From contig NZ_CP039934.1 in NCBI RefSeq assembly GCF_009792295.1, positions 1,384,501 to 1,448,500 on the forward strand: 64,000 bases of DNA, given 5' to 3'. A program made the position numbers and the translations under genes. Below the pieces are notes generated by a model. That model was not told the origin of the DNA and made no database searches. It saw only the letters and a list, made by a program, of their open reading frames with translations. Below are positions 55,294-63,585 of this stretch, in pieces. Each line of letters begins with the position of its first letter. Within the stretch, counting starts at the first letter, position 1. Source of the stretch: Myroides fluvii. Lineage in GTDB: Bacteria > Bacteroidota > Bacteroidia > Flavobacteriales > Flavobacteriaceae.

Positions 55294-55338
55294 ATAAAAA
55301 AAGCGTTGCTTGTTCATCGAACAAGCAACGCTTTTTTT
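55294..55338. terminator. Bidirectional terminator between the SPFH gene and the YtxH unit
   Basis: A perfect ~20-bp stem (55296-55315 with 55319-55338) carries A's at its left foot and T's at its right foot. It ends both convergent units. Confidence 0.93.
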
Positions 55339-55349
55339 ATTTACTGTGA

Positions 55350-55595
55350 TTACTTTCTAAATTTTCGAATAAAATATTTGAGGATAGAGGTAACAAGTAA
55401 CGTTTGAACACCACTGGAATTTCTCAACAAAGATCCGGCCGAACCCAAGGTGTTTTTGACCAAATTTTGAGGGGCAATTTCTTCTTTTAATTGGTCAAAA
55501 GCCATATTAATTTTTTGATAGTGAATCTCCCTTTCAATACGCAAAATCTGTAAATCGTGATTAATTTGTTCAAAGGAGGAATAACTCTTTCTCAT
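55350..55595 (-). CDS. Short conserved Bacteroidota protein (DUF6327-like)
   Basis: An 81-residue protein, charged and helical at the start (SYSSFEQINHDLQILRIEREIHYQKI) with a hydrophobic C-terminal stretch (SSGVQTLLVTSILKYFIRKF) that could be a membrane helix. It is the last gene of a three-gene unit with a YtxH protein and a holin-family protein, the common arrangement for this small family. DUF6327 is my best guess. Confidence 0.7.
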   Translation of the reverse strand: MRKSYSSFEQINHDLQILRIEREIHYQKINMAFDQLKEEIAPQNLVKNTLGSAGSLLRNSSGVQTLLVTSILKYFIRKFRK

Positions 55596-55615
55596 AGTAG
55601 TGTAAATTTACGTTC

Positions 55616-55966
55616 TTATTCATTAAAAAGAGCTTCTGAAAGCTTTTTAATTAAGGGTCTATCAACAATGTATTTTCGACAAGTAAAGACAAGTATACTA
55701 ATCAATAGATAAAATAAACCAACATAGAGAAATCCAAGGGATTTACTTTCCACTTGTTCACCAATTGCTATTGCGGCAAATAAGGAGATAAACAAGAGCG
55801 AAAGAAGAAAAAAGACACCCACTGCGAAAACAGTCATAAAAATGATTGCTGTTTTTGCAGTAATCTTGAGTCCCCACAAACGGAAATAGTCCATACTCGT
55901 ATTGATGTACTGTTCCGAATGTTCTTTTATTTCGTTCATGTTTTTTTTAATTTCTTGGAATGCCAT
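55616..55966 (-). CDS. Phage-holin-superfamily membrane protein (DUF1469-like)
   Basis: A 116-residue protein with two transmembrane segments (about 38-65, TAIIFMTVFAVGVFFLLSLLFISLFAAI, and 80-98, GFLYVGLFYLLISILVF) after an amphipathic N-terminus. The pattern matches the holin 3-6/DUF1469 group of cellular (not phage) proteins that accompany YtxH proteins in stress-response clusters. No phage genes are near. Confidence 0.82.
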   Translation of the reverse strand: MAFQEIKKNMNEIKEHSEQYINTSMDYFRLWGLKITAKTAIIFMTVFAVGVFFLLSLLFISLFAAIAIGEQVESKSLGFLYVGLFYLLISILVFTCRKYIVDRPLIKKLSEALFNE

Positions 55967-55987
55967 GTTTCAGTTGGTATAAAAGGA

Positions 55988-56329
55988 TTATTTTTTTGCG
56001 CTTTCGGCCAATTCTTTACCTTGTTTTTTAAGTTCAGCTAGTTTAAGTTCTAAGGCTGAAATAACCTCATCTCTTTTCTTACCAGCTGAATTGATGAAAT
56101 CCTCAATCCCATCTTCTAGACTATCTGATTTTCTACTTACTGCGTGGCGTACTTGTTTTTTTAAGTCGTCAATTTTGTGTGAAAGCTCATCTTTCGATTC
56201 ATCAAACGATCTTCTGATTTTTTTTCTCGTTTTTTTTCCTTCATCGGGAGCAAACAGTATTCCAATACCTACTCCTATTGCTGCTCCAGCTACTAATGCT
56301 GCTAATGTACTACCTAAACGATCTGACAT
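55988..56329 (-). CDS. YtxH-domain protein
   Basis: A 113-residue protein with a Gly-rich N-terminal membrane helix (TLAALVAGAAIGVGIGILFAPDEGKKTRKKI), the YtxH signature, and an Ala/Lys/Glu-rich helical tail (KKRDEVISALELKLAELKKQGKELAES). The ATG at 56329 is preferred to a TTG at 56338. It opens the unit that continues with the holin-like and DUF6327-like genes, a set often linked to general stress response in Bacteroidota. Confidence 0.88.
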   Translation of the reverse strand: MSDRLGSTLAALVAGAAIGVGIGILFAPDEGKKTRKKIRRSFDESKDELSHKIDDLKKQVRHAVSRKSDSLEDGIEDFINSAGKKRDEVISALELKLAELKKQGKELAESAKK

Positions 56330-56364
56330 AATACTCAATTTTATGGTTATCTCATAAAGTTAAT

Positions 56365-56413
56365 AAAAAATGGCGCTTTTAGCCGTTAATATAACGTTAA
56401 AAACACCATTTTT
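56365..56413 (-). terminator. Terminator of glnS
   Basis: A long, imperfect stem-loop with A's on one foot and T's on the other lies between the glnS stop and the YtxH gene; on the minus strand it ends in a T-rich run. Confidence 0.75.
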
Positions 56414-56431
56414 TATGTATTACTACTAAAA

Positions 56432-58114
56432 TTAGTTTTGCTCTACCTTCGCCCAAGTATCTCTTAGTCCCACGGTCTTGTTAAAGACCAAGTGGTTTGT
56501 TGTACTATCTTTGTCCACACAGAAGTACCCCATGCGTTGGAATTGGAACTTCTCTCCTTGTTCTGCTTCTTGTAAACTCGGCTCTAAATACCCTTTGATT
56601 ACCGATAGCGAATTAGGATTGATGAATGCTAGAAAGTCAACTTCTTTATTTCCATCTGGATTTTCGTTGACAAACAAGCGATCGTAAATGCGAATCTCTG
56701 CTTCTACTGCATGTGGAATAGAAACCCAGTGAATCGTTCCTTTTACTTTGCGCTTACTTGCTTCTGATCCACTTCCACTTCTACTGTCTGCATCGTAGCT
56801 TACGTGAATTTCAATAATATTGCCTTGCTCGTCTTTTACAACGCTTTCTCCTTTGATGATATAAGCGTTTTTCAATCGAACTTCTTTACCTAACGTTAAA
56901 CGGAAAAATTTGCTATTCGCCTCTTCTTTAAAGTCTTCTCTTTCAATGTATAATTCTCTTGAAAAAGGTACTTTACGGAACGTCATCACTTCTTCTTCTG
57001 GATTGTTTTCAGCGTCTAACCATTCTTCTTGCCCTTCAGGATAGTTGGTGATAACTAATTTCACTGGATCTAGAACTGCCATGACACGAGGAGCGATTTT
57101 GTTTAAATCTTCGCGCACACAGAATTCCAATAGTGAAACATCAATTAAGTTGTCGCGTTTAGCTATTCCAATCGTATCTGCATAGTTGCGGATAGAAGCA
57201 GGTGTATATCCTCTTCTTCTCAAACCTGAAATAGTCGACATTCTCGGGTCATCCCATCCTGTTACATGTCCTTCCGATACTAGTCGAGCTAGTTTTCGTT
57301 TACTTACAACCGTATGAGATAAGTTTCTACGAGCAAATTCGCGTTGTTTTGGACGGATATTTTCTCCTTCTACTACTTGATCTAAGAACCAATCGTATAA
57401 TTCTCTGTGCGGTAAAAACTCAAGCGTACAGAAGGAATGAGAAATGCTTTCTAAGTAATCACTTTCTCCATGTGCCCAGTCATACATTGGATAAATACAC
57501 CAATCGTTTTGCGTGCGATGGTGCGCTTTATTAATAATGCGGTACATGATTGGATCGCGCATTAACATGTTGGTATGAGTCATGTCAATTTTAGCGCGTA
57601 AAATATGCGTTCCTTCTGCAAATTCTCCTTTTTTCATTTGTTCAAATAAACTAAGGTTCTCTTCTACAGTTCTATTTCGAAAGGGGCTATTTACCCCTGC
57701 TGTTGTTGGTGTACCTTTTTGTTGGGCCATTTCTTCTGAAGTCTGGCTATCTACATAAGCCTTTCCTTCTTGAATCATGCGTACTGCCCAATCGTATAAT
57801 TGCTGGAAATAATCCGATGCATAAACTTCATTTGCCCATTTATAACCTAGCCATTCTACATCGTATTTGATTGCGTCAACAAATTCCTGTTCTTCTTTTG
57901 AGGGATTCGTATCGTCAAAACGCAAGTTTACTGGCGCATTGTACTTCAATCCCAATCCAAAGTTTAAACAAATAGAACTCGCATGACCTACGTGTAAATA
58001 ACCATTAGGCTCAGGCGGAAAACGGAAATGTAGTTTTTCTGTTGGCAAACCATTTTTTAAATCTTCTTCGATGATTTGCTCAATAAAATTTAATGATTTC
58101 TCTTTTGTTGACAT
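56432..58114 (-). CDS. glnS: Glutaminyl-tRNA synthetase
   Basis: A 560-residue class I synthetase charging tRNA-Gln directly. The HIGH motif is HFRFPPEPNGYLHVGHASSICLNFGL and the KMSKS motif VVSKRKLARLVSEGHVTGWDDPRMSTISGLRRRGY. The beta-barrel C-terminal anticodon-binding domains are complete (VKGTIHWVS, AEIRIYDRLF). Presence of GlnRS is typical of Bacteroidota, and GlnRS is otherwise found mainly in gammaproteobacteria and eukaryotes. Own promoter and terminator. Confidence 0.97.
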   Translation of the reverse strand: MSTKEKSLNFIEQIIEEDLKNGLPTEKLHFRFPPEPNGYLHVGHASSICLNFGLGLKYNAPVNLRFDDTNPSKEEQEFVDAIKYDVEWLGYKWANEVYASDYFQQLYDWAVRMIQEGKAYVDSQTSEEMAQQKGTPTTAGVNSPFRNRTVEENLSLFEQMKKGEFAEGTHILRAKIDMTHTNMLMRDPIMYRIINKAHHRTQNDWCIYPMYDWAHGESDYLESISHSFCTLEFLPHRELYDWFLDQVVEGENIRPKQREFARRNLSHTVVSKRKLARLVSEGHVTGWDDPRMSTISGLRRRGYTPASIRNYADTIGIAKRDNLIDVSLLEFCVREDLNKIAPRVMAVLDPVKLVITNYPEGQEEWLDAENNPEEEVMTFRKVPFSRELYIEREDFKEEANSKFFRLTLGKEVRLKNAYIIKGESVVKDEQGNIIEIHVSYDADSRSGSGSEASKRKVKGTIHWVSIPHAVEAEIRIYDRLFVNENPDGNKEVDFLAFINPNSLSVIKGYLEPSLQEAEQGEKFQFQRMGYFCVDKDSTTNHLVFNKTVGLRDTWAKVEQN

Positions 58115-58134
58115 GGATATAAATATTATAACTA

Positions 58135-58142
58135 CAAAGGTA
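58135..58142 (-). promoter_or_regulatory. -7 element (TACCTTTG) of glnS
   Basis: An exact TAnnTTTG match on the minus strand 20 bases before the glnS ATG. Confidence 0.6.
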
Positions 58143-58242
58143 TCAAAAAACTATAGAAGTTAGACGTATTTTACCCAGACAAAAGACGATATCTAACTAA
58201 AAATAGTCGTAATTTTAGCTTTTAAACTAAAAGAAGGATACT

Positions 58243-58599
58243 ATGGGGATTATTAGACTTAATAATATCAGAACATTTTCGTTTCACGGTTGTATGCCAG
58301 AAGAGGCAAAAATCGGATCCGAATACCGTGTAGATATAACGGCGAATGGAAATTTTAGAGATGCCGCTGCAACGGACGAATTAGTCCATGCTATTGACTA
58401 CGTACAATTGAACCAAATCGTCAAAGAAGAAATGGACAAGCGATCAAAATTGCTAGAAACGGTTGTACAGCGAATTATTGACCGCGTATTGTTAGAAATT
58501 AAGCTTGTAGAGAAAGTAACGGTAGCTGTTTCAAAAATTAATCCTCCAATTGGCGGAGATGTAGAATATGTAACGGTTGAAATGCAGGGAGTTAGGTAG
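58243..58599 (+). CDS. folB: Dihydroneopterin aldolase
   Basis: A 118-residue FolB, which converts 7,8-dihydroneopterin to 6-hydroxymethyl-dihydropterin in folate synthesis. The family pattern is seen in IRTFSFHGCMPEEAKIGSEYRVDI, DELVHAIDYVQLNQIVKEEM, LLETVVQRIIDRVL and the active-site-region VAVSKINPPIGGDVEYVTVEM. It is preceded by AGAAGGAT, a Shine-Dalgarno-like site rare in this window. It ends in a hairpin that includes its stop codon. Confidence 0.93.
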   Translation: MGIIRLNNIRTFSFHGCMPEEAKIGSEYRVDITANGNFRDAAATDELVHAIDYVQLNQIVKEEMDKRSKLLETVVQRIIDRVLLEIKLVEKVTVAVSKINPPIGGDVEYVTVEMQGVR

Positions 58600-58630
58600 T
58601 TTTTACTTTAATAAAAGCAAAAAACTACCT
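58594..58630 (+). terminator. Hairpin at the folB 3' end
   Basis: An 11-bp perfect stem (58594-58604 with 58620-58630) that includes the folB stop codon. No good T-run follows, so termination is uncertain. Confidence 0.5.
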
Positions 58631-58660
58631 CAATTGGTTTTTAAATTTAAAAAATAGTAG

Positions 58661-58668
58661 TAAGTTTG
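58661..58668 (+). promoter_or_regulatory. -7 element (TAAGTTTG) of tRNA-Cys
   Basis: An exact TAnnTTTG match 18 bases before the tRNA; T-rich sequence lies about 20 bases upstream. Confidence 0.6.
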
Positions 58669-58686
58669 CGTCCAATTAATGGATAC

Positions 58687-58757
58687 GGCATCGTGTCCGA
58701 GTGGCTAGGAAGCGGTCTGCAAAACCGTCTACAGCGGTTCGAATCCGCTCGATGCCT
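58687..58757 (+). tRNA. tRNA-Cys (anticodon GCA)
   Basis: A 71-base tRNA. The acceptor stem GGCATCG/CGATGCC pairs fully, the anticodon loop CTGCAAA gives GCA (58719-58721), the T arm AGCGG-TTCGAAT-CCGCT is canonical, and the discriminator is T. The encoded 3' end lacks a full CCA, so CCA must be added. A strong terminator follows. Confidence 0.96.
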
Positions 58758-58760
58758 CAG

Positions 58761-58791
58761 AAAAAAGGATAGCAACTGCTATCCTTTTTTT
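58761..58791 (+). terminator. Terminator after tRNA-Cys
   Basis: A perfect 14-bp stem (58761-58774 with 58777-58790) followed by T's, just after the tRNA. Confidence 0.92.
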
Positions 58792-59038
58792 GTTGGTTGC
58801 TTTTTTGTTGTGAATCTTCGATTAAAGGAAGGAATCCCCTATTTCAGTAAATTCTTCACTCCTCTTTATCTCACTAAGCTGACATTTATCTCATTATATT
58901 TATATATTATTTTAGTGTTCGATGAATCTTCACTGCGTTTCGAGTTACGCTTCGCTGCGATTTCCTCTCTCTATTTTTTTATTTCTCAACGACTTACAGA
59001 TAAAAATAAATTTTCTGTAAAAAAAGTACCTAAAACTA

Positions 59039-59068
59039 TTGACAGATTGAATTTTTGCCTTATATTTG
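59039..59068 (+). promoter_or_regulatory. Promoter of tRNA-Pro
   Basis: TTG (59039-59041), a 19-base spacer and TATATTTG (59061-59068) form a textbook Bacteroidota promoter, ending 18 bases before the tRNA. Confidence 0.75.
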
Positions 59069-59086
59069 CACTCACGATACCGAAAG

Positions 59087-59161
59087 CGGGGTGTAGCGTA
59101 GCCCGGTCATCGCGCCTGGTTTGGGACCAGGAGGTCGCAGGTTCGAATCCTGCCACCCCGA
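59087..59161 (+). tRNA. tRNA-Pro (anticodon TGG)
   Basis: A 75-base tRNA. The acceptor stem CGGGGTG/CACCCCG, anticodon stem CCTGG/CCAGG with loop TTTGGGA giving TGG (59122-59124), and the T arm GCAGG-TTCGAAT-CCTGC are all canonical; the discriminator is A. CCA is not encoded. Confidence 0.96.
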
Positions 59162-59170
59162 CTTAATGAG

Positions 59171-59198
59171 AGCTCTAACGAAAGTTAGGGCTTTTTTT
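59171..59198 (+). terminator. Terminator after tRNA-Pro
   Basis: A 9-bp stem (59171-59179 with 59184-59192) with a GAAA loop, followed by seven T's. Confidence 0.88.
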
Positions 59199-59307
59199 GT
59201 ATCCTAGTCGAATCAAGTTTTACTTGAAATTTGTTTGTATGGATAGAGGGCGATAGCGACTGCCTATGGATTGATAGGTTGCCAATACAGTTTCGTAGCA
59301 ATTCAAT

Positions 59308-59334
59308 AAAAAAGGAAGCCCAATGGCTTCCTTT
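59308..59334 (-). terminator. Terminator of the LysE gene
   Basis: A perfect 10-bp stem (59311-59320 with 59325-59334); on the minus strand it is followed by a T-run, 10 bases after the gene's stop. Confidence 0.88.
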
Positions 59335-59344
59335 CTTGTATCTA

Positions 59345-60022
59345 TTATTTTCGTTCTAACTTTGGGAGAGGCAGATTTAATTCTTTATCTGACGTTGGAA
59401 TAAAAGCCTTAATCATAATGACAAAACCAAAAATGATCAAGAGCACACTGCTGATTTTCTTTACTTTTAGAATGTTTTCGGCCGTTAATTTCTTTCTTAG
59501 CTGTTTGGCCAGTAATATTTTGAAAATATCCGTTATAAAATAAGCCACAATGGCAAACAAAAAGAAAATAAACATTCGCTCGGTATCCATATCCATTTGA
59601 GGCCCTAAGGTGATAATAATCGCTAGCCAAAAGCCTAAGACTCCAACGTTGATAAAATTCAACAAGAACCCTTTGACAAACAAGTTAAGGTATTCTCTTT
59701 TGAGATTAGGTGGAGCTATTTGAATGGTTTGTACTTGTACTTTTTTTAGCTTGACAAAGGAGATAATTCCGTAGGTTAACATTAGGAGTCCTCCAAAAAT
59801 AAACAAAGCAGGATCATCTTTGATGGAGTTAATCAAGCGAAAACTGCTAAAAAAGGCAATTGTAAAAAACAAAGCATCAGCGAGAATTACACCCATGTCA
59901 AAAGCAAGAGCAGCTCGAATTCCTCTTGTTATACTTGTTTCAATAAGAATAAAAAAAACAGGGCCAATCATGAAACTTAGAAAGAAACCTAAGGTTACAC
60001 CTGTAATTAAATCATCGATCAT
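59345..60022 (-). CDS. LysE-family amino-acid exporter
   Basis: A 225-residue membrane protein with six predicted transmembrane segments. The N-terminal GVTLGFFLSFMIGPVFFILIETSITRGIRAALAFDMGVILADALF is the LysE/RhtB signature, and the central gap with a charged loop and the second NFINVGVLGFWL repeat-like segment fit the family. It probably exports amino acids or related small molecules; the substrate is unknown. Monocistronic. Confidence 0.9.
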   Translation of the reverse strand: MIDDLITGVTLGFFLSFMIGPVFFILIETSITRGIRAALAFDMGVILADALFFTIAFFSSFRLINSIKDDPALFIFGGLLMLTYGIISFVKLKKVQVQTIQIAPPNLKREYLNLFVKGFLLNFINVGVLGFWLAIIITLGPQMDMDTERMFIFFLFAIVAYFITDIFKILLAKQLRKKLTAENILKVKKISSVLLIIFGFVIMIKAFIPTSDKELNLPLPKLERK

Positions 60023-60032
60023 TTACCACAAT

Positions 60033-60064
60033 TAAAAATGCCAATATATTTGATATATTGGCAT
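60033..60064 (-). terminator. Terminator of the GIN-domain gene
   Basis: A perfect 11-bp stem (60038-60048 with 60054-60064) followed on the minus strand by five T's, lying in the gap after the GIN-domain gene. Confidence 0.75.
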
Positions 60065-60131
60065 CATATGTTTATTACCTACTGCAAGGTACGGTTTTTT
60101 ATGACAATAGCGTAGGAAAAAATAAATTCTT

Positions 60132-60800
60132 TTAGTTCTCCTTCTTAATGCTACCGCCCATAACCACCTTCTCATTTACTTTTTTAGGCTTTCCGTAGAT
60201 GATAATCTCTCCTCCTGCCCTAGTTTTAGCATCTACTAATTCTGTTGCATTAACCTTAGCGGTTCCTCCTGCATTGACTGTTACTTCTGTTTGATCGGTG
60301 ATTAGGTTTTCGTTGAATACAGAAGCTCCAGCATTGACTAAAATATCTTGATTAATTGCTTTACCGGATATCGTCATTGTTGCCCCAGTATAGGCTCTTA
60401 TTATTGCTTTTTGAGCGTCTATTTTTAAATGGATAGAAGCTCCAGTTTTACTAGTGATGGCCACTGAAGTTGCTTGTATTGCTTCAGTTCCTTTAATTGT
60501 AGCTCCTTCTTCCGCGATGATTTCATCTAATTCTTTATAGTGTAATTTTACGCGTACATTTTCACCTTGAAAACTCTTGGTAAAATTCATTCTAATTTTC
60601 AAATTACCATTTTTATTAACAAAGGTTACTTCATCGGCATTTGTACCTGAGATTTCCATTTTTGTTTCGGTATCGGGAATCAAGGTTAATTCAATTTTAT
60701 CGAAGACGTTTACTCGTTTAAACTCCCCTACTTGTTTTACCTCTTGCGCAAATCCCATCGTTCCACAAAGGGCTATAAATAATAATGCGATTTTTTTCAT
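60132..60800 (-). CDS. Secreted GIN-domain (DUF2807) protein
   Basis: A 222-residue protein with a signal peptide (KKIALLFIALCGTMGFAQ, cleavage after FAQ or GFA). The mature part is a right-handed beta-helix-like repeat: successive strands of 10-12 residues (VAITSKTGASIHLKID, AIIRAYTGATMTISG, ILVNAGASVFNENL, VTVNAGGTAKVNA) as in DUF2807 proteins. The role is not known. It starts one base after RNase R stops and probably shares that operon. Confidence 0.87.
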   Translation of the reverse strand: MKKIALLFIALCGTMGFAQEVKQVGEFKRVNVFDKIELTLIPDTETKMEISGTNADEVTFVNKNGNLKIRMNFTKSFQGENVRVKLHYKELDEIIAEEGATIKGTEAIQATSVAITSKTGASIHLKIDAQKAIIRAYTGATMTISGKAINQDILVNAGASVFNENLITDQTEVTVNAGGTAKVNATELVDAKTRAGGEIIIYGKPKKVNEKVVMGGSIKKEN

Positions 60801-60801
60801 C

Positions 60802-62979
60802 TTAGTTTAATTTTTGTATGTAATTAAAATCTAATTGTTTTTTAACTAAATCTGCGTTTTTAACAGAGACAACAACCGTATCACCTAATTGTAGTGTGTT
60901 ATGTGTCGCTTGGCCAATTAAGGCATATTGTTTCTCGTCATAGACGTAATAATCTTCTTTAATCTCGCGTATGCGCACCATTCCCTCACATTTATTCTCA
61001 ATGATTTCTACGTAAATACCCCATTCTGTAACACCAGAGATAACGCCTGTAAAAGCTTTGTCTTGTTGCTCTTTCATGTATTTTACCTGCATGTATTTGA
61101 TGCTATCGCGCTCTGCATTGGCAGCTAAACTCTCCATAGCCGAACAGTGCTTGCACTTTGTCTCGTACTCTTCTGCATTGACCGAATTTCCATTGTGTAA
61201 GTAAAACTCCAATAAGCGATGTGCTAGCACATCGGGATAACGGCGAATCGGCGAAGTGAAGTGAGAATAATAGTCAAAAGCCAAGCCGTAGTGTCCGATA
61301 TTTTGGGTTGAGTAACTCGCTTTACTCATACTTCGAATAGCTAATGTGTCCACTAAGTTTTGTTCTTTCTTTCCTTGTACGTTTTTCAATAATTCGTTTA
61401 GCGATTTGGAAATGGTATCTTTTGATTTGAAGTTTAACGAGTGTCCAAATCGCGAAATAACCGCTTGTAAACCAAATAATTTATCTTGATCGGGTTCGTC
61501 GTGAATACGGTACACAAACGTTTTCTTTTGTTTGCCAATGAATTCAGATACTTTTCGGTTAGCCAATAACATAAATTCTTCAATTAAATGATTGGCTTCT
61601 TTCGCTTCTTTAAAGAAAACTCCAACAGGCTCACTCTCCTTGTTTAAATTGAATTTTACTTCCACTTTATCAAACGAAATAGCGCCAGCTTTCATTCGCT
61701 TTTGGCGTAGAATGATGGCCAAGTTATTGAGTGTTAAAACAGCATGTGCTACTTCTTCACTCACTTCCTGTGTTTGTCCTGTAATGGAAATAAATTCAGG
61801 GATGGTGCGATCTTGTGTTTCGATGATGTATTGTGCTTCTTCATAAGCCATACGTTGATCTGAATGGGTTACAGTACGACCAAACCACGAATTAACAAGT
61901 TCTCCTTTTGGATTCATCTCAAATACAGCAGAGAACGTATATTTATCTTCATGCGGGCGAAGGGAACACGCAAAATTCGATAAAACTTCAGGTAGCATCG
62001 GAACGGTTCGATCCACTAAATAGACCGAAGTAGCTCGATGGAAAGCTTCATCATCTAGGATAGTTCCCACTTGAACATAATGGGAAACATCGGCAATGTG
62101 TACTCCGATTTCATAGTTTCCATTTTCTAAAGTTTGGAAAGACAAGGCGTCGTCAAAGTCTTTGGCGTCTTTCGGGTCAATGGTAAAGGTTAATACTTCA
62201 CGCATATCACGGCGTTTTGCCACTTCTTCTTCCTGAATAGAAGTGTCGAGTTTATTCGCAAACTCTTCTACTTCTTTCGGAAATTCACTTGGCAAACCAT
62301 ATTCGGCCAAAATCGCGTGAATTTCTGTATTGTGTTCTCCTTGTTTACCTAAAACCTTGACTACTTTTCCAAAAGGACTGTCTGCTTTTTCTGGCCAATC
62401 TTCTAAATCAACCAATACGACATCCCCTGGTTGTGCATTCAAGAATTTGTCTTTCGGAATGAAAATATCCGTATACATCTTCGCATCAGCGGTGGATACA
62501 AAAGCAAAATTCTTTTGAATATCGATTACTCCAACAAACTGGGTACGATGGCGTTCTAAAACTTCCACAACTTCTCCTTCTGGTTTTCTGCCTTTTCGCT
62601 TGTTGTAGATGTAAGCCTTCACTAAATCGCCGTCTAGTGCTTTGTTTAAATTGTTTGTCGGAATGAAAACATCTTCCTCTAATTCATCACTAACCAAGTA
62701 AGCTGTTTTTTTACTCGTCATATCGATATGCCCTTCGACGTAATTCGCTTTAGGAACAAAACGGTATTTGCCCATTTCAACTTCTTCGATAAGCGTCTTG
62801 GAAAGTAAGAATTTCAGTTCTTTGATAATTTCGTTTCTGCCTTGGGTATCTACTACCTCTAATTGGGCAGCCACTTGCTTATAATTATAAGATTTTGAAG
62901 GGTTTTTTCCTAAAAACTTTAAAATCTTAGTTGAAAAATCAAGTTGATTTTTCTTTTTATGTCTAATTTTTTTTGCCAT
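60802..62979 (-). CDS. rnr: Ribonuclease R
   Basis: A 725-residue 3'-5' exoribonuclease. It has a basic N-terminus (KKIRHKKKNQ), a winged-helix part, two cold-shock domains (about 80-230), the RNB catalytic domain with the signature FTIDPKDAKDFDDALSF (active-site Asp cluster), DVSHYVQVG, RAVPLL-like VDRTVPMLPEVLSNFACSLRP and SKASYSTQNIGHYGLAFDYYSHFTSPIRRYPDVLAHRLL, and a C-terminal S1 domain (FTGVISGVTEWGIYVEI). The ATG at 62979 is preferred over a TTG at 63003. It degrades structured RNA and helps in rRNA quality control. Confidence 0.96.
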   Translation of the reverse strand: MAKKIRHKKKNQLDFSTKILKFLGKNPSKSYNYKQVAAQLEVVDTQGRNEIIKELKFLLSKTLIEEVEMGKYRFVPKANYVEGHIDMTSKKTAYLVSDELEEDVFIPTNNLNKALDGDLVKAYIYNKRKGRKPEGEVVEVLERHRTQFVGVIDIQKNFAFVSTADAKMYTDIFIPKDKFLNAQPGDVVLVDLEDWPEKADSPFGKVVKVLGKQGEHNTEIHAILAEYGLPSEFPKEVEEFANKLDTSIQEEEVAKRRDMREVLTFTIDPKDAKDFDDALSFQTLENGNYEIGVHIADVSHYVQVGTILDDEAFHRATSVYLVDRTVPMLPEVLSNFACSLRPHEDKYTFSAVFEMNPKGELVNSWFGRTVTHSDQRMAYEEAQYIIETQDRTIPEFISITGQTQEVSEEVAHAVLTLNNLAIILRQKRMKAGAISFDKVEVKFNLNKESEPVGVFFKEAKEANHLIEEFMLLANRKVSEFIGKQKKTFVYRIHDEPDQDKLFGLQAVISRFGHSLNFKSKDTISKSLNELLKNVQGKKEQNLVDTLAIRSMSKASYSTQNIGHYGLAFDYYSHFTSPIRRYPDVLAHRLLEFYLHNGNSVNAEEYETKCKHCSAMESLAANAERDSIKYMQVKYMKEQQDKAFTGVISGVTEWGIYVEIIENKCEGMVRIREIKEDYYVYDEKQYALIGQATHNTLQLGDTVVVSVKNADLVKKQLDFNYIQKLN

Positions 62980-63585
62980 TTTTTCTTTTTTTTTCCGTGC
63001 CAATTGGCCATGGAAACTTGTTTAAATGTACGAAATACTCTTTATTCTCTTGATAAAAAGTTAATCTTTTGTGTTATTATTGTGAATTGTGGGTGCTAAA
63101 AAGTGTGCTAACCTCAACTATATCCTCGTATAGTTTTTCATTTTTTTGTCTAAAAAGCAGAAGAAGTAATCTTTTGAAGTCTAAGTCTTTTCGCAGTATA
63201 TCTTCCTCTAATCGCTTTTCGGTTACAATTCACAAGCGAAATTTATGGGTCAAAAGTATTCCTTTTTTCTCATTTAGACTGTATTTATTTGGCTTTTCTC
63301 ATGAAACCTCCCCAAAAAGAGATAAAAGCAACCTGTTTTTTTTGTAAATAAGATAAAAATTCGCTCCTTTTCTTTGGATATAAGGTTAGTTTGTCGAAGA
63401 ATTGTCCAAGACCCTCCTAAAGAATCTCTAAGCTATCTCGTTATTAGTCTAAACTAAGTACAAACTTAGGTAGTAGAAACCCAACAAAAAGAGGAGCTCA
63501 GCGCAATAAGAAAGATGGGATAGTGTAAAACCTCTACTATTTTTTGTATTTTAGGGAAACCAATCAATAAAAACTAAAACAAACA
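62980..63585. other. Divergent intergenic region before the acyl-CoA ligase gene
   Basis: About 600 bp. A plus-strand frame at 63069-63347 is Ser/Phe/Leu-rich and has no family-like features, so I do not call it. Promoters for rnr and the ligase must lie here, but no clean TAnnTTTG match is seen; TATTTTTTG near 63540 is one base too long. Nothing else stands out. Confidence 0.5.

Noticed and set aside
55616..55966. Holin-like gene as a sign of a prophage
   Set aside because: It belongs to the cellular holin-like/YtxH cluster and no phage genes lie nearby.
58666..59166. 166-codon plus-strand frame
   Set aside because: It runs through two tRNA genes and two terminators.
63069..63347. 92-codon plus-strand frame upstream of the acyl-CoA ligase gene
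   Set aside because: Ser/Phe-rich composition and no promoter or family-like motif; probably chance in AT-rich DNA.
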